NCBI RefSeq assembly: GCF_902806685.2
Contig: NC_048545.1
Location: 13,291,926 to 13,355,925, forward strand
Source of the DNA: Maniola hyperantus
Taxonomy: Eukaryota; Arthropoda; Insecta; Lepidoptera; Nymphalidae
Length of the DNA stretch: 64,000 nucleotides
Direction: 5' to 3'
This document shows positions 22,717 through 34,825 of this stretch, in pieces; within the stretch, counting starts at the first letter, position 1, and each line of letters opens with the position of its first letter. A model generated the notes under the pieces. It did not search any database. It saw nothing but the letters and a program-made list of their open reading frames with translations, and was not told the origin of the DNA. Both the position numbers and the translations under genes were made by a program.

Positions 22717-22950
22717 AAACGCAACTGGCAGTCAAGTGTCAAAAGAAATAAACCAATATGGCCGCTGGAAAATGTTCGACGTTTGAAAGTTTGTAAGGGT
22801 TTGCACCCGCGAGTGCGGGGCGCCGCCAAGCTGGGCGAGCACGCGGCCATGCTCGCCGTCGCCATCTGCTGCATCCTGGTGCTGCTGCTCGTGTTCATAG
22901 TGCTGATCATCGTGGTCGGGCAGGACATGGAGGCTAAGGGCGGCTCATAG
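22717..22950 (+). CDS. Candidate orphan exon encoding one transmembrane helix
   Basis: From about 22804 to 22950 base composition jumps to strongly GC-rich and third codon positions are nearly all G or C, as in the CUB exons. The frame ending in TAG at 22948 reads VRGAAKLGEHAAMLAVAICC then ILVLLLVFIVLIIVVG and QDMEAKGGS-stop: one hydrophobic helix of about 22 residues with a short polar C-terminal tail. The frame is open back to 22717 but has no ATG before the helix; the only in-frame ATG nearby (22849) is inside it. Possible acceptors are AGs at 22788-22789, 22796-22797 and 22812-22813, none with a strong pyrimidine tract. Two of them (exon from 22790 or 22814) would match the phase-1 end of the signal-peptide exon. 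Alternatives are a retrocopy or a terminal exon of a nested gene. I do not recognise the family. Confidence 0.35.
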   Translation, partial: KRNWQSSVKRNKPIWPLENVRRLKVCKGLHPRVRGAAKLGEHAAMLAVAICCILVLLLVFIVLIIVVGQDMEAKGGS

Positions 22951-23554
22951 CGCCGCCGGAAAGGTAACATTACTATTGTAAAATCAGTGTTTTTGCTATT
23001 TTTAGAGGTCAGGCTAAGGGGGCACCGAGCGCCTCTCTCTACGCCTAGAAAGTGGATGCGTCGTTCGCGGCGTTTTCAAAGACCCTGTGGCCGACCATTT
23101 ACACCCGAATTTCTGAACACTGGCGAAAATACAACTGTACTTATTCCATTTTGATCGTGCGCTTAGTAAAGGGCGCTAGGATATTGATTGCGCCCGGGCG
23201 CTCCTTGGGCTAGAGCCTAGTGCCGACCCTGTATACAAGTACTTAAGTGCCTATATTTATAATATCTTTTACAAAATACGGATATTGAAATTGAAAATTC
23301 CGGAAATTACTGTTTGGCAGCTTGTTGACAATCAAGTATATCTTTTCCTCGAGGGAAAAAAGGGATGGAAAAAAATTCGGGACGATTGGTAGCCCTATTG
23401 ACCGTGTCCCCCTTGTCATTTAGGGCGAGCCCGAATTGAAGCCTTTTCGACCACTGATTAATGTGCGACCTTAATCAAGAGGCATAGAAGTGGTATAGTA
23501 CGTGGTCGAGATGGCAATCGGGGTGGGAACGCCCCGCACACCCGCACAGCCTCT

Positions 23555-23795
23555 GCGCTTGACTGCAATCTCAACTGGTGGTAAGTGATGATGCAGACTG
23601 CAGTCTGATGGAAGCGGGCTAACCTGGAAGGGTAGTGGCAGTTTTTATTAAACCCATGCTCCTTTGGTTTCTACGCGGCATCGTACCGGAACGCTAAATC
23701 GCGTGGTGGCACGGCTTTGCCGGTAGGGTGCAACGTAGGGTAACTAGCAACGGCCAAAGCCTCCCACCAGACAAAAGGCAAGAGAGAATAGGCAT
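23555..23795 (-). mobile_element. SINE (S3), minus strand, head lost
   Basis: GACTGCAATCTCAACTGGTG, GGAAGCGGGCTAACCTGG, CGGCTTTGCCGGTAGGGTG and CCAAAGCCTCCCACCAGAC in reverse S3 order. A repeat with CGCCCCGCACACCCGCAC precedes it. Confidence 0.6.
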
Positions 23796-23846
23796 CTTCA
23801 TTGCTTTCTTTTATTCACGGTTGTCGTCAAGCGCAAGCCTATCATG

Positions 23847-24152
23847 CAATAAAAAAACCGGCCAAGTGCGAGTCAGGCTCGCGCAATGAGGGTTCCGTAC
23901 TACAGTCGTATTTTTTCGACATTTTGCAGGATAATTCAAAAACTGCGATACATAAAAATAAATAAAAATCTGTTTTAGAATGCACAGGTGTAGACCTTTC
24001 ATATGATACCCCACTTGATATAGTTATCTTACTTAGAAAATTGAAAATACTAATTATTAGTTCATGACCACAATTTAACAGACAGACAGACAGACAACAA
24101 AGTGATCCTATAAGGGTTCCGTTTTTCCTTTTGAGGTACGGAACCCTAAAAA
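23847..24152 (+). mobile_element. Family G repeat, internally deleted
   Basis: AAAAAACCGGCCAAGTGCGA at the left to TTTGAGGTACGGAACCCTAA at the right; the central CATGAAATTTGG block is missing. Confidence 0.58.
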
Positions 24153-25739
24153 AAGATTTTTTACGATTAGTAGCTCATAACTATATTAGGCTGAAAATTG
24201 AGTCACTAATCTTGAAAAATGTCCTATAACCGATAACCATAAAAACTTATGCGTGAAGGTTGAAATGGAAATAGGTATAGGGAGGTAGGTATGTATAGTT
24301 TATTCGCTTTGACCCCAGTTTCCATCCCAGCGGGTTCTCAAGCCATTTATCCCTAAATCAGATCATTATGTATACCTAAAAACTGCTCATTGATTCCTAT
24401 CACTATCAGATGAACGCCTCCCCGAAAAACAGACACATAAAAAATGGAAAAAAAATCAAACGTCGGGGAAATAAAGTATATTAGGAATAAAGTTACGATC
24501 GCCATTTTACTTTACTACACAGTATCTGTAGTTTTGGTATTTTGTGATATACGAGTTGTTATATATAATATTATTTACATAATATATTTTCTTCTACAGG
24601 CTCTCAAAACAAAGATAAAGTTTTTCGTACAGAACTTAAGCGATGATTTATTTTTATTTCTGCCGAGTCAATACCTTGAATAAGGCTTTCAAACTCGTTC
24701 AAAGCATTTACATTGACTCGTCAGTTCAGCATGTACCTATCAGAAGGAAGTTAGAAGAGTAGGTACCTACTTACGTGTAGAAAATCGCGTAGTTTTAGTT
24801 TTACTTTTAAACTAGTTTTAGTTTTAGATCGACTCACGTGATTCAATTTGAATGAGCTAGAGCTTGTTTTAAAATGTATTTTTGATCTTATTTTCTATAA
24901 AATAATAAGGGTAGATCAATAAATTACTTGTAAAAACTATTTTAAAGTAGGTATCTCTATCATCAGACTCTTGTCAACGTATTTTTTTCAAAAGAAGTAC
25001 ACCTGATACGGTGTTAAAATACGGAGTCAGGAGGTCCGGGGTTCGATCCCGGGCAAACACCTCTGACTTCATCATCACCTCTGGAAATCACCTCGGAGTC
25101 ATCAGAGACACTCAACAATATGGACTTTATTTTAAGGATCGTAGCTTTAGTTTTAAGTTTACATATTAATTATCACCACTATCATTGTATTACAAATTCA
25201 GCAAGTGACAATCAGAAAGTGTATACAATAATACCCAATTTGAATTTTGGATTACCCTTTTCCATTATAAGGATCTCTGAAAAATTGTTACCCTAAACAT
25301 GTTTTCAGTTAGGTTTCAATTTAGGATACATCTCGTCATGTTCAATTTACTTGTTAGCCATGGTTAGCCACATGTCACAATTGATTGAATTTCTGGCAAT
25401 CTTATAAATTGAAACCGATTTATCGGATAAGGCTTCAAATGCTAGTAATCTATTAAACTATTTGGCTTCAAACTATCTATTAAACTGTTTATTTTAATAG
25501 TAAAAGATCCTGACGACTATTTCCAGCTGTTGTTTATATATTTTGTTCATGTAGTAGATATATATACTCAACGAGTATTTTTTACTTTGTATAATAAGAA
25601 GATTTTAGAGTGCCACGTTTTATAATATGTATTACTCAATCAAATTCAATGATTTTCTTAGACACGTTCTAGAAAATGACATCCGTGTAGATATGTGGTT
25701 TGCCAGATTTCTGTACAAATACAAAGTTTTATATCTTAA
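24153..25739. other. Intronic, nothing coding
   Basis: AT-rich. A SINE head remnant (GGTCCGGGGTTCGATCCCGG) is at about 25030. ORF 24444-24683 is AT-rich and unsupported. Confidence 0.45.
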
Positions 25740-25949
25740 CTAACTTTTGCTCGCGACTTCGTCTGCGTGGACAACACAGATTTCAAACCCCTATTTCACC
25801 CACCTAGGGGTTGAATTTTCAAAAATGCTTTCTTAGCGGATGCCTACGTCATAATCGCTATCTGCATGCCAAATTTCAGCCCGATCCGTCCAGTAGTTTG
25901 AGCTGTGCGTTGATAGATCAGTCAGTCACCTTTTCCTTTTATATATGTG
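25740..25949 (-). mobile_element. Helitron-like element, family H2, minus strand
   Basis: Nearly full-length H2 copy: GCTCGCGACTTCGTCTGCG at the left, then CCCCTATTTCACCC, TAGCGGATGCCTACGTC and ending in the CCTTTTCCTTTTATATA block. The terminal CTAG is mutated to CTAA at 25740. Confidence 0.6.
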
Positions 25950-26709
25950 AAGAAGGCTGCAAATAAACACATTTTAAGTTTGTTTAGAAAAATGTTTACA
26001 GGTTCACAGGAAAAATCACAGGTTTGGTGTTAGGTAAGAATTTACGGAGTCCATCTTAGTAATGTTTTCAGTTCAGCTATATTACGTGAAACTAATATTA
26101 AACTTTCTTCGTATCAATCAAATAGATACGTACTCACTCGTATTTCCTTTCACGAGTTCCAACCCCCACTTAAATAGCGGAAATTGAATAAGATAGCTAT
26201 AATAGGTACCTAGTATATTTGCTCTGCTTTTGCTCTTTTGAATGAACGATTCTTTCAGTTACATAGGAGATAAGTAGCTACTGTTTTTAATTAGGTGAAA
26301 GCTTCGAATGTCGGTTTTGAAAAGAGATGCTGAAAATTAGCATAATCACTATAATCACAACATACCTAGTAGTAAAGCCCGCTGCAACGTCGTCTCTGTT
26401 GGAAATTATAAAGGCCTGGACACAAGACACAAAGGCAAGATGGCAGCGACGCGTACGTGCGATTTTTAATATAAGGGTAAGTCCACGCCGCGAAATTTCA
26501 TCTCGATAGCAATTTACTACTACAACTTCAATAAATAATCGAATCACAGTCATGGACGTTTACAATACCTACAATAAAGTCACAAAATCAAAGACCTTGT
26601 ACTTTTGTACCCACTTTCTTTTAATAATAATTCAATGCACAAATTGCAAGTCACAAATTATATTTTTTGAAGATATTTAAAACAAATTTTACAATCCATC
26701 GCTCGGCTA

Positions 26710-27040
26710 TACAGGGTGTAACCAGAACGCTAGCAAAAACTTAGCGTTATTGTTATACTGCCTAAACACAATCCAATACCAATAGTATATGGTATTTTTC
26801 AAACCCGCAATGTATGGCGTGCAAAACTCGGGTCAATGCCCCACCTACGACACAGCATTGACTCCGAGTGGCCTACTTACGCAACGTTTGTTGAACTCTA
26901 GCGTCAGTCAGATGTTTTATTTGCAATTTACCTATCGTAAGCTTTTACAAATTTTTTTTTTTTTTTTTTCGCGTTTTTTTTGGTATCATATCAGTAATCA
27001 CCTGTCTTCGTTTTTGCCAGCGTTATGGTTACAACCTGTA
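26710..27040. mobile_element. TACAGGG-ended MITE, family M, complete
   Basis: Ends TACAGGGTGTAACCAGAACG and GCGTTATGGTTACAACCTGTA are imperfect inverted repeats about 30 bp long, with TA on both sides. The middle has CTAAACACAATCCAATACCA and a long T tract at about 26950-26969. The TA flank and TIR type suggest Tc1/mariner. ORFs in it are chance. Confidence 0.65.
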
Positions 27041-27832
27041 TAGGTAAAACAGCTGTAAAGCCTGCTCATCTGCAAACATCAAGAGCGTTGTCTTACAATA
27101 TTTACGCTGTGTCAAGCCCGCGTCTGCAGTTAATTTACCCAATTCGTGACATCCAATAATAAATCGCCATTCGGAACCAAGACGTAGAATCGGAGCGATC
27201 AATCAATCAATTAACGCGTGAGTGACCGCCACAGTTAGTGCAGTACTAGAATTGATTGATTCGCGAAAATTGCTTATTGGTAACAGTCAACGAACCAATT
27301 TCCGTGAAACACAATAAATAAGTACTGTAACATATCGTTAGTTCCCAACAACGATAACAGATGGCACCACTAGGTTGATATGTCGCGCGAGCACCCATCG
27401 CCTTTGAAACGTATATATCACAAAGCTGTACAATGTTTCGTATCTTTCCCGAGAGGGTCATAAGTACTCAAGTTGCAACTTGCGGCTTGCCTAATATACC
27501 GGTATTACGGTTTACCCTGGGTTTGCAGCCGCCAAGTCGGCACTGTCCACTTGCCCAGTACGCAGTACCTATTATTTTAAAACCTAGTTAGTCGTCGTCA
27601 TTAACTGATAGACGTCAACCGGCTCAGAATAATGGACCTGAAATCCATGAAATCTGCTAGCTGTCGTCATCCTACTGCAATCGAGGGGCTACTTATCTAT
27701 CAAATCAGCTTAGAAATTACGCAGTATCTAAGCAGAATCTGGATTGAAACCGAGACTTCTAACCTTTTAATTTGTCACATATTACGAACTTACTGTAGGT
27801 AAGTTCGTAATATGTGACAAATTGCAATAGTT
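27041..27832. other. Apparently single-copy intronic island
   Basis: Lower AT than its surroundings, with none of the repeat families named here until the family G copy. It contains ATCAATCAATCAATTAACGC near 27200 and ATTGATTGATT near 27250. No ORF is convincing. It could hold regulatory sequence; that is a guess from the absence of repeats. Confidence 0.3.
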
Positions 27833-28244
27833 TCTAGGGTTCCGTACCTCAAAAGGAAAAACGGAACCCTTATCACGGATTAACGGATCACTTTGTTGTC
27901 TGTCTGTCGGTCTGTCAAGAAACCTACAGGGTACTTCCCGTTGACCTAGAATCATGAAATTTGGCAGGAAGGTAGGTCTTATAGCAGACATTAGGGGGAA
28001 AATCTGAAAACCGTGAATTCGTTCAAAATCTCACAAAAAAAATTAAATTGTGGTCATGAACTAAAAATTAGTATTTTCAATTTTCGAAGTAAGATAAAAA
28101 GGGCTTCACATGTGCATTCTAAAACAGATTTTTATTTATTTTTTACATCATAGTTTTTGAATTATCGTGCAAAATGTCGAAAAAACACGACTGTAGTACG
28201 AAACGCTCGCTGCGCGAGCCTGACTCGCGCTTAGCCGGTTTTTT
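27833..28244 (-). mobile_element. Family G repeat, full length
   Basis: Same order as the copy at 60684, from AGGGTTCCGTACCTCAAAAG to GCCTGACTCGCGCTTAGCCG. Confidence 0.58.
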
Positions 28245-28599
28245 TAATTCTATTACGCCAGTCACGATTAGATATATCTGGCTCATATCTCTCACATGAC
28301 AACATAAGTACTTATATGCATATTTCAATTTAATAAAGCGTTACATCAGCCTTGAAAGTGCACGGGAAAACGGGACGCGCGTCAACATGGCGCGCGACGT
28401 CGCGTCCCATTTCATTTCGGCTACGTGCTTGACTTGCGAATGAGTGTGCTCTGGGATTAATAACTGGTAATATTTTCATTTTATCGGTGGCGGTTGCTCG
28501 TGACTACGATCTCTCCCGTATCACGCTTGATGCGTGCGATATTTCGTCAAAGTATAAAGTTTATTTTTTTTACTTTTATTTCGGAATACATAGTGCTTA

Positions 28600-28840
28600 C
28601 TAGCTGATGCCCGTGACTTCGTACGCGTGGAATTAGGTTTTTAAAAATCCCATGGGAAATCTTTTATTTTCCGGGATAAAAAGTAGCCTATGTCACTCTC
28701 CAGTTCTTTATCTATACCCATACAAAAAACCACATCAATCCGTTGCACTATTGCGACGTGATTGAAGGACAAACCAACAAACCAATAAACCACCAAACGA
28801 ACAAACAAACACACTTTCGCGTTTATAATAAGGGTACTGA
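28600..28840 (-). mobile_element. Helitron-like element, family H1, complete, minus strand
   Basis: CTAG at 28600-28603 follows A, and GA at 28839-28840 precedes T. The interior has the ATTTTCCGGGATAAAAAGTA and CACTTTCGC blocks. Directly after it, 28841-28875 repeats the 5' end once more, as if a second copy left only its first 35 bases. Confidence 0.68.
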
Positions 28841-29202
28841 TGTGAAAGTGTGTTTGTTTATAATATGGGTACTGATTTAACTTAGTAAATTTGATATCAA
28901 TTAATAACAGTGTTTGGGACAATGCGCAGATAAACTTTAAGATTTTATAAAATAACGAGGGTCTGGCCCTCACAGGCTCCAAGTCTATAGACCACCTCTA
29001 TGAATTTATGAAGTTACATACAAAGTATGGAGTGGTATGGAGTTGACGTCAGCTCATAATACGTGGCTTGTATATTAAAACTTGATAATAATTATGTTCT
29101 GCCAACAATTCCATTCTTCTGCGGCAAATATGTGCTTAAAGCGAGATGAAGCTTCAAAGAGCTTACCTTTGGTGCGCCATTTTGCCGTGGCTTTATAAAG
29201 TA

Positions 29203-29503
29203 CTAGCGACCCGCCCCGGGTTCGCATGGGTGCAATGTAGATACTAATGTGGTGACATTGAGGTGTCATTGCCTCGGAAACTCTGAAATGAGAGAATTTT
29301 CTCCGACCTAATTCCCATTATTTCAACTTCTCTAGGTTTCTCTAATTTTTTGAGAATTAAACTACAGCTATAAACCTTCCTCTTGAATCACTCTATCTAT
29401 TGGTGAAAACCGCATTAAAATCCGTTGCGTAGTTTAAAAGATCTACGCGTTCATACATACAGACAGACAGCGGGAAGCTATTTTATTTTATACTATGTAG
29501 AGA
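29203..29503 (-). mobile_element. Helitron-like element, third family (H3), complete
   Basis: CTAGCGACCCGCCCCGGG at the left after A, GA before T at the right (29502-29503): again A-TC...CTAG-T on the minus strand. The interior is unlike H1 and H2. Related fragments occur at about 43550-43640 (CCGATCCGCCCCGGCTTCGC) and 47525-47570. Confidence 0.55.
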
Positions 29504-29837
29504 TGGGGCACGAGACGAGCATTATTAACATACCATGTTTTCTGAACGTCATGTCAAATATTCAAAGGAGAATAAGTAATGAGGGAGGTCGCCCACGGCA
29601 ACTTTTTGTAGCGACTCAGTAGCTCTTTTTGCGTGTCGTATCGCTACTTTTGGCAGTTAGTCTCCGCGCAAATCCCTGTAGGTTTCTTGACAGACGGACA
29701 GACAGACAGACAACAAAGTGATCCTATAAGGGTTCTGTTTTTAAAACGTGTAGTAAAACATTAACAATAATAGCAGTACAATTTGGCGGCCTTATCGCTT
29801 TGAAGCGATCTCTACCAAACCAGTTGCTCTATCGATG

Positions 29838-30010
29838 AATCGTCATCGTTAAAGCAAGCGTGAGGAAACCTGCACGCCTGAGAGTTTACAATAATGTTCT
29901 CAAAAGTGTGTGAAGTCTGCCAAATCCGCACTTGGCCAGGCGTGATAAACTATAGCCAAAACCCTTCTCATTCTGAGAGGAGACCCGTTCTCAGTAGTGG
30001 GTCGGCGATA
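29838..30010 (+). mobile_element. SINE (S1) 3' part
   Basis: GTGAGGAAACCTGCACGCCT to CTCAGTAGTGGGTCGGCG in S1 order; the tRNA head is missing. Confidence 0.55.
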
Positions 30011-31904
30011 GGCTGATAAAAGAAATTTCAATTGACATTTGTAATATTGCGATGGTTTAATTGACCCTATAACGCCCACGCTGCGACCCCCAGTAAAATT
30101 TTACCTATAAAAGAATTGAACGGCAAAAATCCATTTTAAATACCCATATCGGGTCAAACTGGCGTAACGTGTGTAAATAATGATGGGAGGTCCGGGGAGG
30201 GGTCGCAGGGGGTCGCAACTCGTATGTGATTTGGTCAGATCTCTAAATGATCCAATATTGTGATAGCGCTGGATCGGTTTTGTGCTAAGCTCAATGTAGA
30301 GACCGAATGTTTTATTTTTTATCAAAATGGCGTTTCGTTAAATGTATGTGACACTATATTCTAATCAGACATATGTAGTACGCGATAGGTCGAGATGGCA
30401 ATGGGTATGAGGCGGGGGGACGCCCCGCACAGCCGCACGTCACCCGCGCTATCCCGCGCAGGGGCATTTTCCTCAGCGAAAAAAGGGGGATGTAGGCTAA
30501 AGACGGAATAGATGCCTCACTTTTTAAAAAAGCGTTCTGTTAGTACCCTATAGCTAGTTTAATCTTTCATGTAACGTTACGACTAGTTTTTGTTGACCTA
30601 ACAATTACTGGTATTGCAGATATTGAATTTTTGCAGACCCATTTTTTGGGGATAGATGCCTTTTGAAGGGCACCACTGAGGCATCTATTTCGCCTTTACC
30701 CTACGGGTGTGCGGGGCGTCCCCCTCAGTAATCCCAAGAAACATGGACTCTTCCAAGCACACTTGTAAAGGTACCAATTTCAACGTTCTTTTCAGGTAAA
30801 CGCCAAAATTACACATTGAGAAGTTTTAACAGTATTTACCCAATTTTCTTTTGAAAACTGGCATATTCGCAAACAGCTCTCATAAAAACCGTGTTTCAAT
30901 TTGCGCGAGTCAACACAGTTTGTATAAATTGAAAGTCTCCGGTTTCTATTAGGTACTTAGCGAGCTTTCTTTCCCTTCGTCACTAATGACTTCAGGAAAG
31001 CTGGCTAGCGCAGAAATGCCACTTCCTTTGGTTGTTTAGGGGCGCTTTTTGCGGATGACTGTCGAGGCCTTGATATTTCAAAGGCTGTTTTTAGATTTTA
31101 GAACTAAAGTAGTCTCTTAAAAATAAAAGTCGATTGTAAAGAAAGACCTATGTATAGTAGTGGTGTCGGTTAAACCTACATTCACCATTTGAAAAAATAT
31201 AGTCATTGATCTTTTTAGGTATTATGTCGGTATTGAATATTGTTTTTAATTGTAAGATTGAATTAGATACAGCTGTTATAACTACTCCTGTCGCGAGCAT
31301 CAGCAGCTATAGGTATAGTGCATAACTGAGGAGGCTCCTGCGGTAGTGGAGCGGTGCAGGAGGGTGACAGTTGCCAAATACTGAGCTCTCGCGTCACGTC
31401 ATCACTCCCTCCTGCATCGCTCGACTACCCCGTTAATCTACTCAGCTATGCGTTATGCCTGTAGTTTGTCATTAATAAAAAATCTGATAAGTACTGAAAC
31501 TTTATAAGTTATCTCATAACTGTTATTTATAACTTAATAAGCAATTTATTTTGATTCACGACTTTATATTGACCGCAAGGTCACCTCAAGGCCCATAAAA
31601 ATAACTGGGTCAGAGAAAAAAACATCTCGAGCGCATCTCGAGTGGCTCCGCCATCGAAGATGGGGGCATTGTGTGGCAATGCCTCATTTTGTTTAGCTCT
31701 CGACTCGAGGAAACTCGAGGCTGTCAAAGGAACATGCTGCCTCCGTCAAGTGGGAGGATTAATGTATTAAGCCGTTAAAACCTAGAGTTTGTTGAGACAC
31801 AGTTTGTTGCGGAAATTGTTTTTTACTTTTTAGATGATGCCCCAGAGTTTCTATCCGCGTGAGTTTTTTAAACTTCAGTGGGACCTTTTACTTATTTTTT
31901 ATTT
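30011..31904. other. Intronic, repeat-like pieces
   Basis: GGTCGAGATGGCAATGGGTA and CGCCCCGCACAGCCGCAC near 30390 match text near 23505, so a diverged repeat is present. A CTCGAG-rich piece (31625-31730) contains short inverted motifs. No gene seen. Confidence 0.4.
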
Positions 31905-32050
31905 ATTTATTTATACTTTATTGCACACAATACCAAATAAATAAATCAAAAAAACATATAAGGATATTAATCTAATAGCTGTAGTATGCAAAGGTGGCGT
32001 TATCGCTAAAGCGATCTCTTCCAGACAACCTTTGACGAAAACACGGGATG
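31905..32050 (+). repeat. TTTATTGCAC repeat, copy 1
   Basis: ATACTTTATTGCACACAATA to GCGATCTCTTCCAGACAACC. The same order occurs at 41160-41290 and, in parts, at 29755-29830 and 52830-52925. It resembles the 3' end of a non-LTR element, but I cannot place the family. Confidence 0.5.
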
Positions 32051-32489
32051 GTGCGGCAACCGAAAGTGTTCCCATAGGATTTTTATAAAAAAGAAGTTGT
32101 GGGCATCAGCTAAGTAGTATTAGAACTTAGTACACACTATGTGCACACCTTTGAGAACATACGAAGAATATTATTTAGAATTCTCAGGCATAATATTATG
32201 TAGGTTTCCTCACGATGTTTTCCTTTACCGTATCTGACCTCGTGTGTAGCAAAATTTAAAGTCTTAGTTTATGATAAAAGTTAAACTTCATTTAATCCGC
32301 GATGTTGACCTACAGCGAGCACGAGTGGAGAGCAAAAACAAAAGGCTCACCCACAATAGGGCAGCGCCCTTGGGTCAAATGTTGCCAGCCGCAGCATTTT
32401 ATATTCTTTACTTTATTTAGGGCACGGACCGGTGTTTACTGAGGTCCAATGTTTCAAGGTTGGCAACGAATTGCACAAAAATAAACTTA

Positions 32490-32666
32490 CAGTAGCTGGC
32501 AAGAAATACTGTACATCGACCTTAGAATGAGATTTCGGCTTTGTAGAGCGTTGTCTCTGTCACTCATACTTATATGACGTTATGTCGGTCTCAACGGCAG
32601 AGACAACGCTCTACGAAACTGCTGTCTTTCTAAACGTCGATGTACAATATTTCCTGCCGGGTACTG
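32490..32666. mobile_element. Foldback MITE, family F
   Basis: Ends CAGTAGCTGGCAAGAAAT and TTTCCTGCCGGGTACTG with TA on both sides. Inner arms GTAGAGCGTTGTCTCTGTC and GCAGAGACAACGCTCTAC are intact. Confidence 0.7.
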
Positions 32667-32668
32667 TA

Positions 32669-32840
32669 CTAGCTTATGCCTGCGACTTCTTCCGCGTGGA
32701 TTATACCAAACCCCTATTTTACCCCCTTGAATTTTCAAAAATGCTTTTATGTCTACGTTCATAATAGCTATCTGCAAGACAAATTTCACCTCGATCCGTC
32801 CAGTAGTTTGGGCTGTACGTTGATAGATCAGTCAGTTAGT
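32669..32840 (-). mobile_element. Helitron-like element, family H2, minus strand, 5' altered
   Basis: CTAG at 32669-32672 starts two bases after the end of a TA-flanked MITE (32490-32666). The H2 interior follows to the GTCAGTTAGTCAGG block near 32836, where other repeat sequence resembling the CCGTAC-type repeat replaces the usual end. Confidence 0.55.
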
Positions 32841-33256
32841 CAGGAAAGCAGATACACAAGCTTACCGAAAACAAACAAAAAAATCGGTCAAGTGGGAGTC
32901 GGACTCGCACACGAAGGCGGTACGAAGTTCGCCGGGTCAGCTAGTTTAAAATAAAAAGCCTTTATGGTATGGAATCACAAGCCGTTTAAAAGATCATTAC
33001 GTGATATTGCATTTGAATCCTTTTAAGGCTACACCCTAGCGTGCTCAGAAGAGCTCGTTGTGAATGCGAACTAAACCGCGACTAAAAGGGGGTAAGCAGT
33101 AAGCGGATTTAGGTGTCTGAGGTCTCTACCTCATTGGGTATTCAATCCCTCTGTCATTTGATTCAGTAGATGTTGTGGCGACTATACCAGTTAACCTAAT
33201 GGTGGTTTAGTTATTTGTAATGACTTTAAAGGAGATTGATTTTAAGAGGAGTTTAT

Positions 33257-33617
33257 CCGCTAGCAAAAACTAAGCGTTATTGTTATACTACCTAAACACA
33301 ATCCAATACCAGTAGGTAACCATTTGCCTCGTTTTGTACTTTTAGTGATTTAGAATTTTTCAAACCCGCAATGTTAAGCGTGCAAAACTTGGGTCAATGC
33401 CCCGCCTACGTAGTGGCATTGACTCAGAGTGATCTACTTTCCCAACGTTCGTTGACCTCTAGCGTCAGTCAGATGTTTTATTTGCAATTTATCGTAAACT
33501 TTTACAGATTTTTTAACAGTTTTTTTCGCGTTTTTTGTGGTATCTTATCAGTAGGTAATTATTAGTAGGTACTATCACCTGTCTTCGTTTTTGCCAGCGT
33601 TCTGGTTACACCCTGTA
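33257..33617. mobile_element. TACAGGG-ended MITE, family M, left tip lost
   Basis: Begins inside the left TIR (CGCTAGCAAAAAC) and ends GCGTTCTGGTTACACCCTGTA. The interior is colinear with the copy at 26710. Confidence 0.6.
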
Positions 33618-34032
33618 TTTTAGTTCTCATTTGAATATTTAAACCAATCAAACTCGATGAAATTTTGTTTAACATTAAATAAATTAACATCCATTACGTA
33701 GTTTTGTAAGAATGTGTGCCTACGTAGTTTTGTAAGAATGTGTGCCTAGGTACGTAGTTTTGAAGTTCCACGGGCTCAAAGGTTTACATAATATTATAAA
33801 TCTTTCGTGTCGAAATATTCATTTCAATCCCTTTTTAGGGACCTTTACCTGTACATTCTAAAACAGATTTTTGTTTATTTTTGTACAATATGATAGTTTT
33901 TGATTTATCGCCCGAGTCGAGGATTTCGAGTACGGAACTCTCGGTGCGCGAGTTTGACTCACACTTGGCCGATTTTTTAAACTGTGAAATTGCTATACAA
34001 AACATTATAACAATTGTTACTTACTCATATTA

Positions 34033-34421
34033 TACAGGGTGTAATTAGAAAACGCTAACAAAAACTTAGTGCTGTTATTATACTACCCAAACACAATCCA
34101 ATACCAATAACCATTTATTTGCCTTATACTTGTAGCTTTAGTGATTTAATATTTTTTAAATCCGTTGATTTTTTGAAAATCAATAAAATTTTGCGCGTGC
34201 AAAACTCGGGGTCACACCTACGACGCGGCATTGCTCCCGCGGCAGCTATCTACGCAACATTCGTTGACCTCTGGCGTCACTCAGATGTTTTATTTGTTTT
34301 ATTGCAAACATTTTAAAATTCAGAATTTTTAAATTCATTTATTTTGTTGGTGTTTTTTTGTACTAGACCTTATCATCAGCACCTGTCTTCGTTTTTGCTA
34401 GAGTTTTAAATACAGCCTGTA
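34033..34421. mobile_element. TACAGGG-ended MITE, family M, complete but diverged
   Basis: TA-TACAGGGTGTAATTAGAAAA at the left and AGAGTTTTAAATACAGCCTGTA then TA at the right in imperfect inversion; the interior again has AACACAATCCAATACCAATA. Confidence 0.6.
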
Positions 34422-34825
34422 TAAAGAGGCATGTTTAATTTTAAATCGAAACAGATGTTGCAACATCTTATCCATTTTATTTACATGGATTCCAGCGAAA
34501 TTGATGATCGCATCGATGGAGATTTTATTTTTGAAATGAAGGTTGATTGAGGTGAATATACAGAAAGACTAAAATATTCTCTCTTCTGTTTTGTTTTTAC
34601 CTGACTGCATCTTATATTTTTATTACTAAGGCTGGGTGCACATTAGCTTCTGGTATTGGCTCTGGTAGGCAGCGTCTGAAAAAGACCAAACAACCGTTCA
34701 AGTATGAAAAGCCAAAATATGCCTCATCTTAGGACTTCTTAGGTAAAACTAAGCAAAAGCAAAAGTTAGAGAAAAGATGCTGAAACTTTTGTGTTTTTCA
34801 TAGAGTTTTCCAAAGTGTATGTGAT

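Noticed and set aside
22653..22970. 105-codon minus-strand ORF opposite the transmembrane exon
   Set aside because: It is a low-complexity Ser/Thr/Met shadow; the + strand frame has a better hydrophobic helix and GC-rich third positions.
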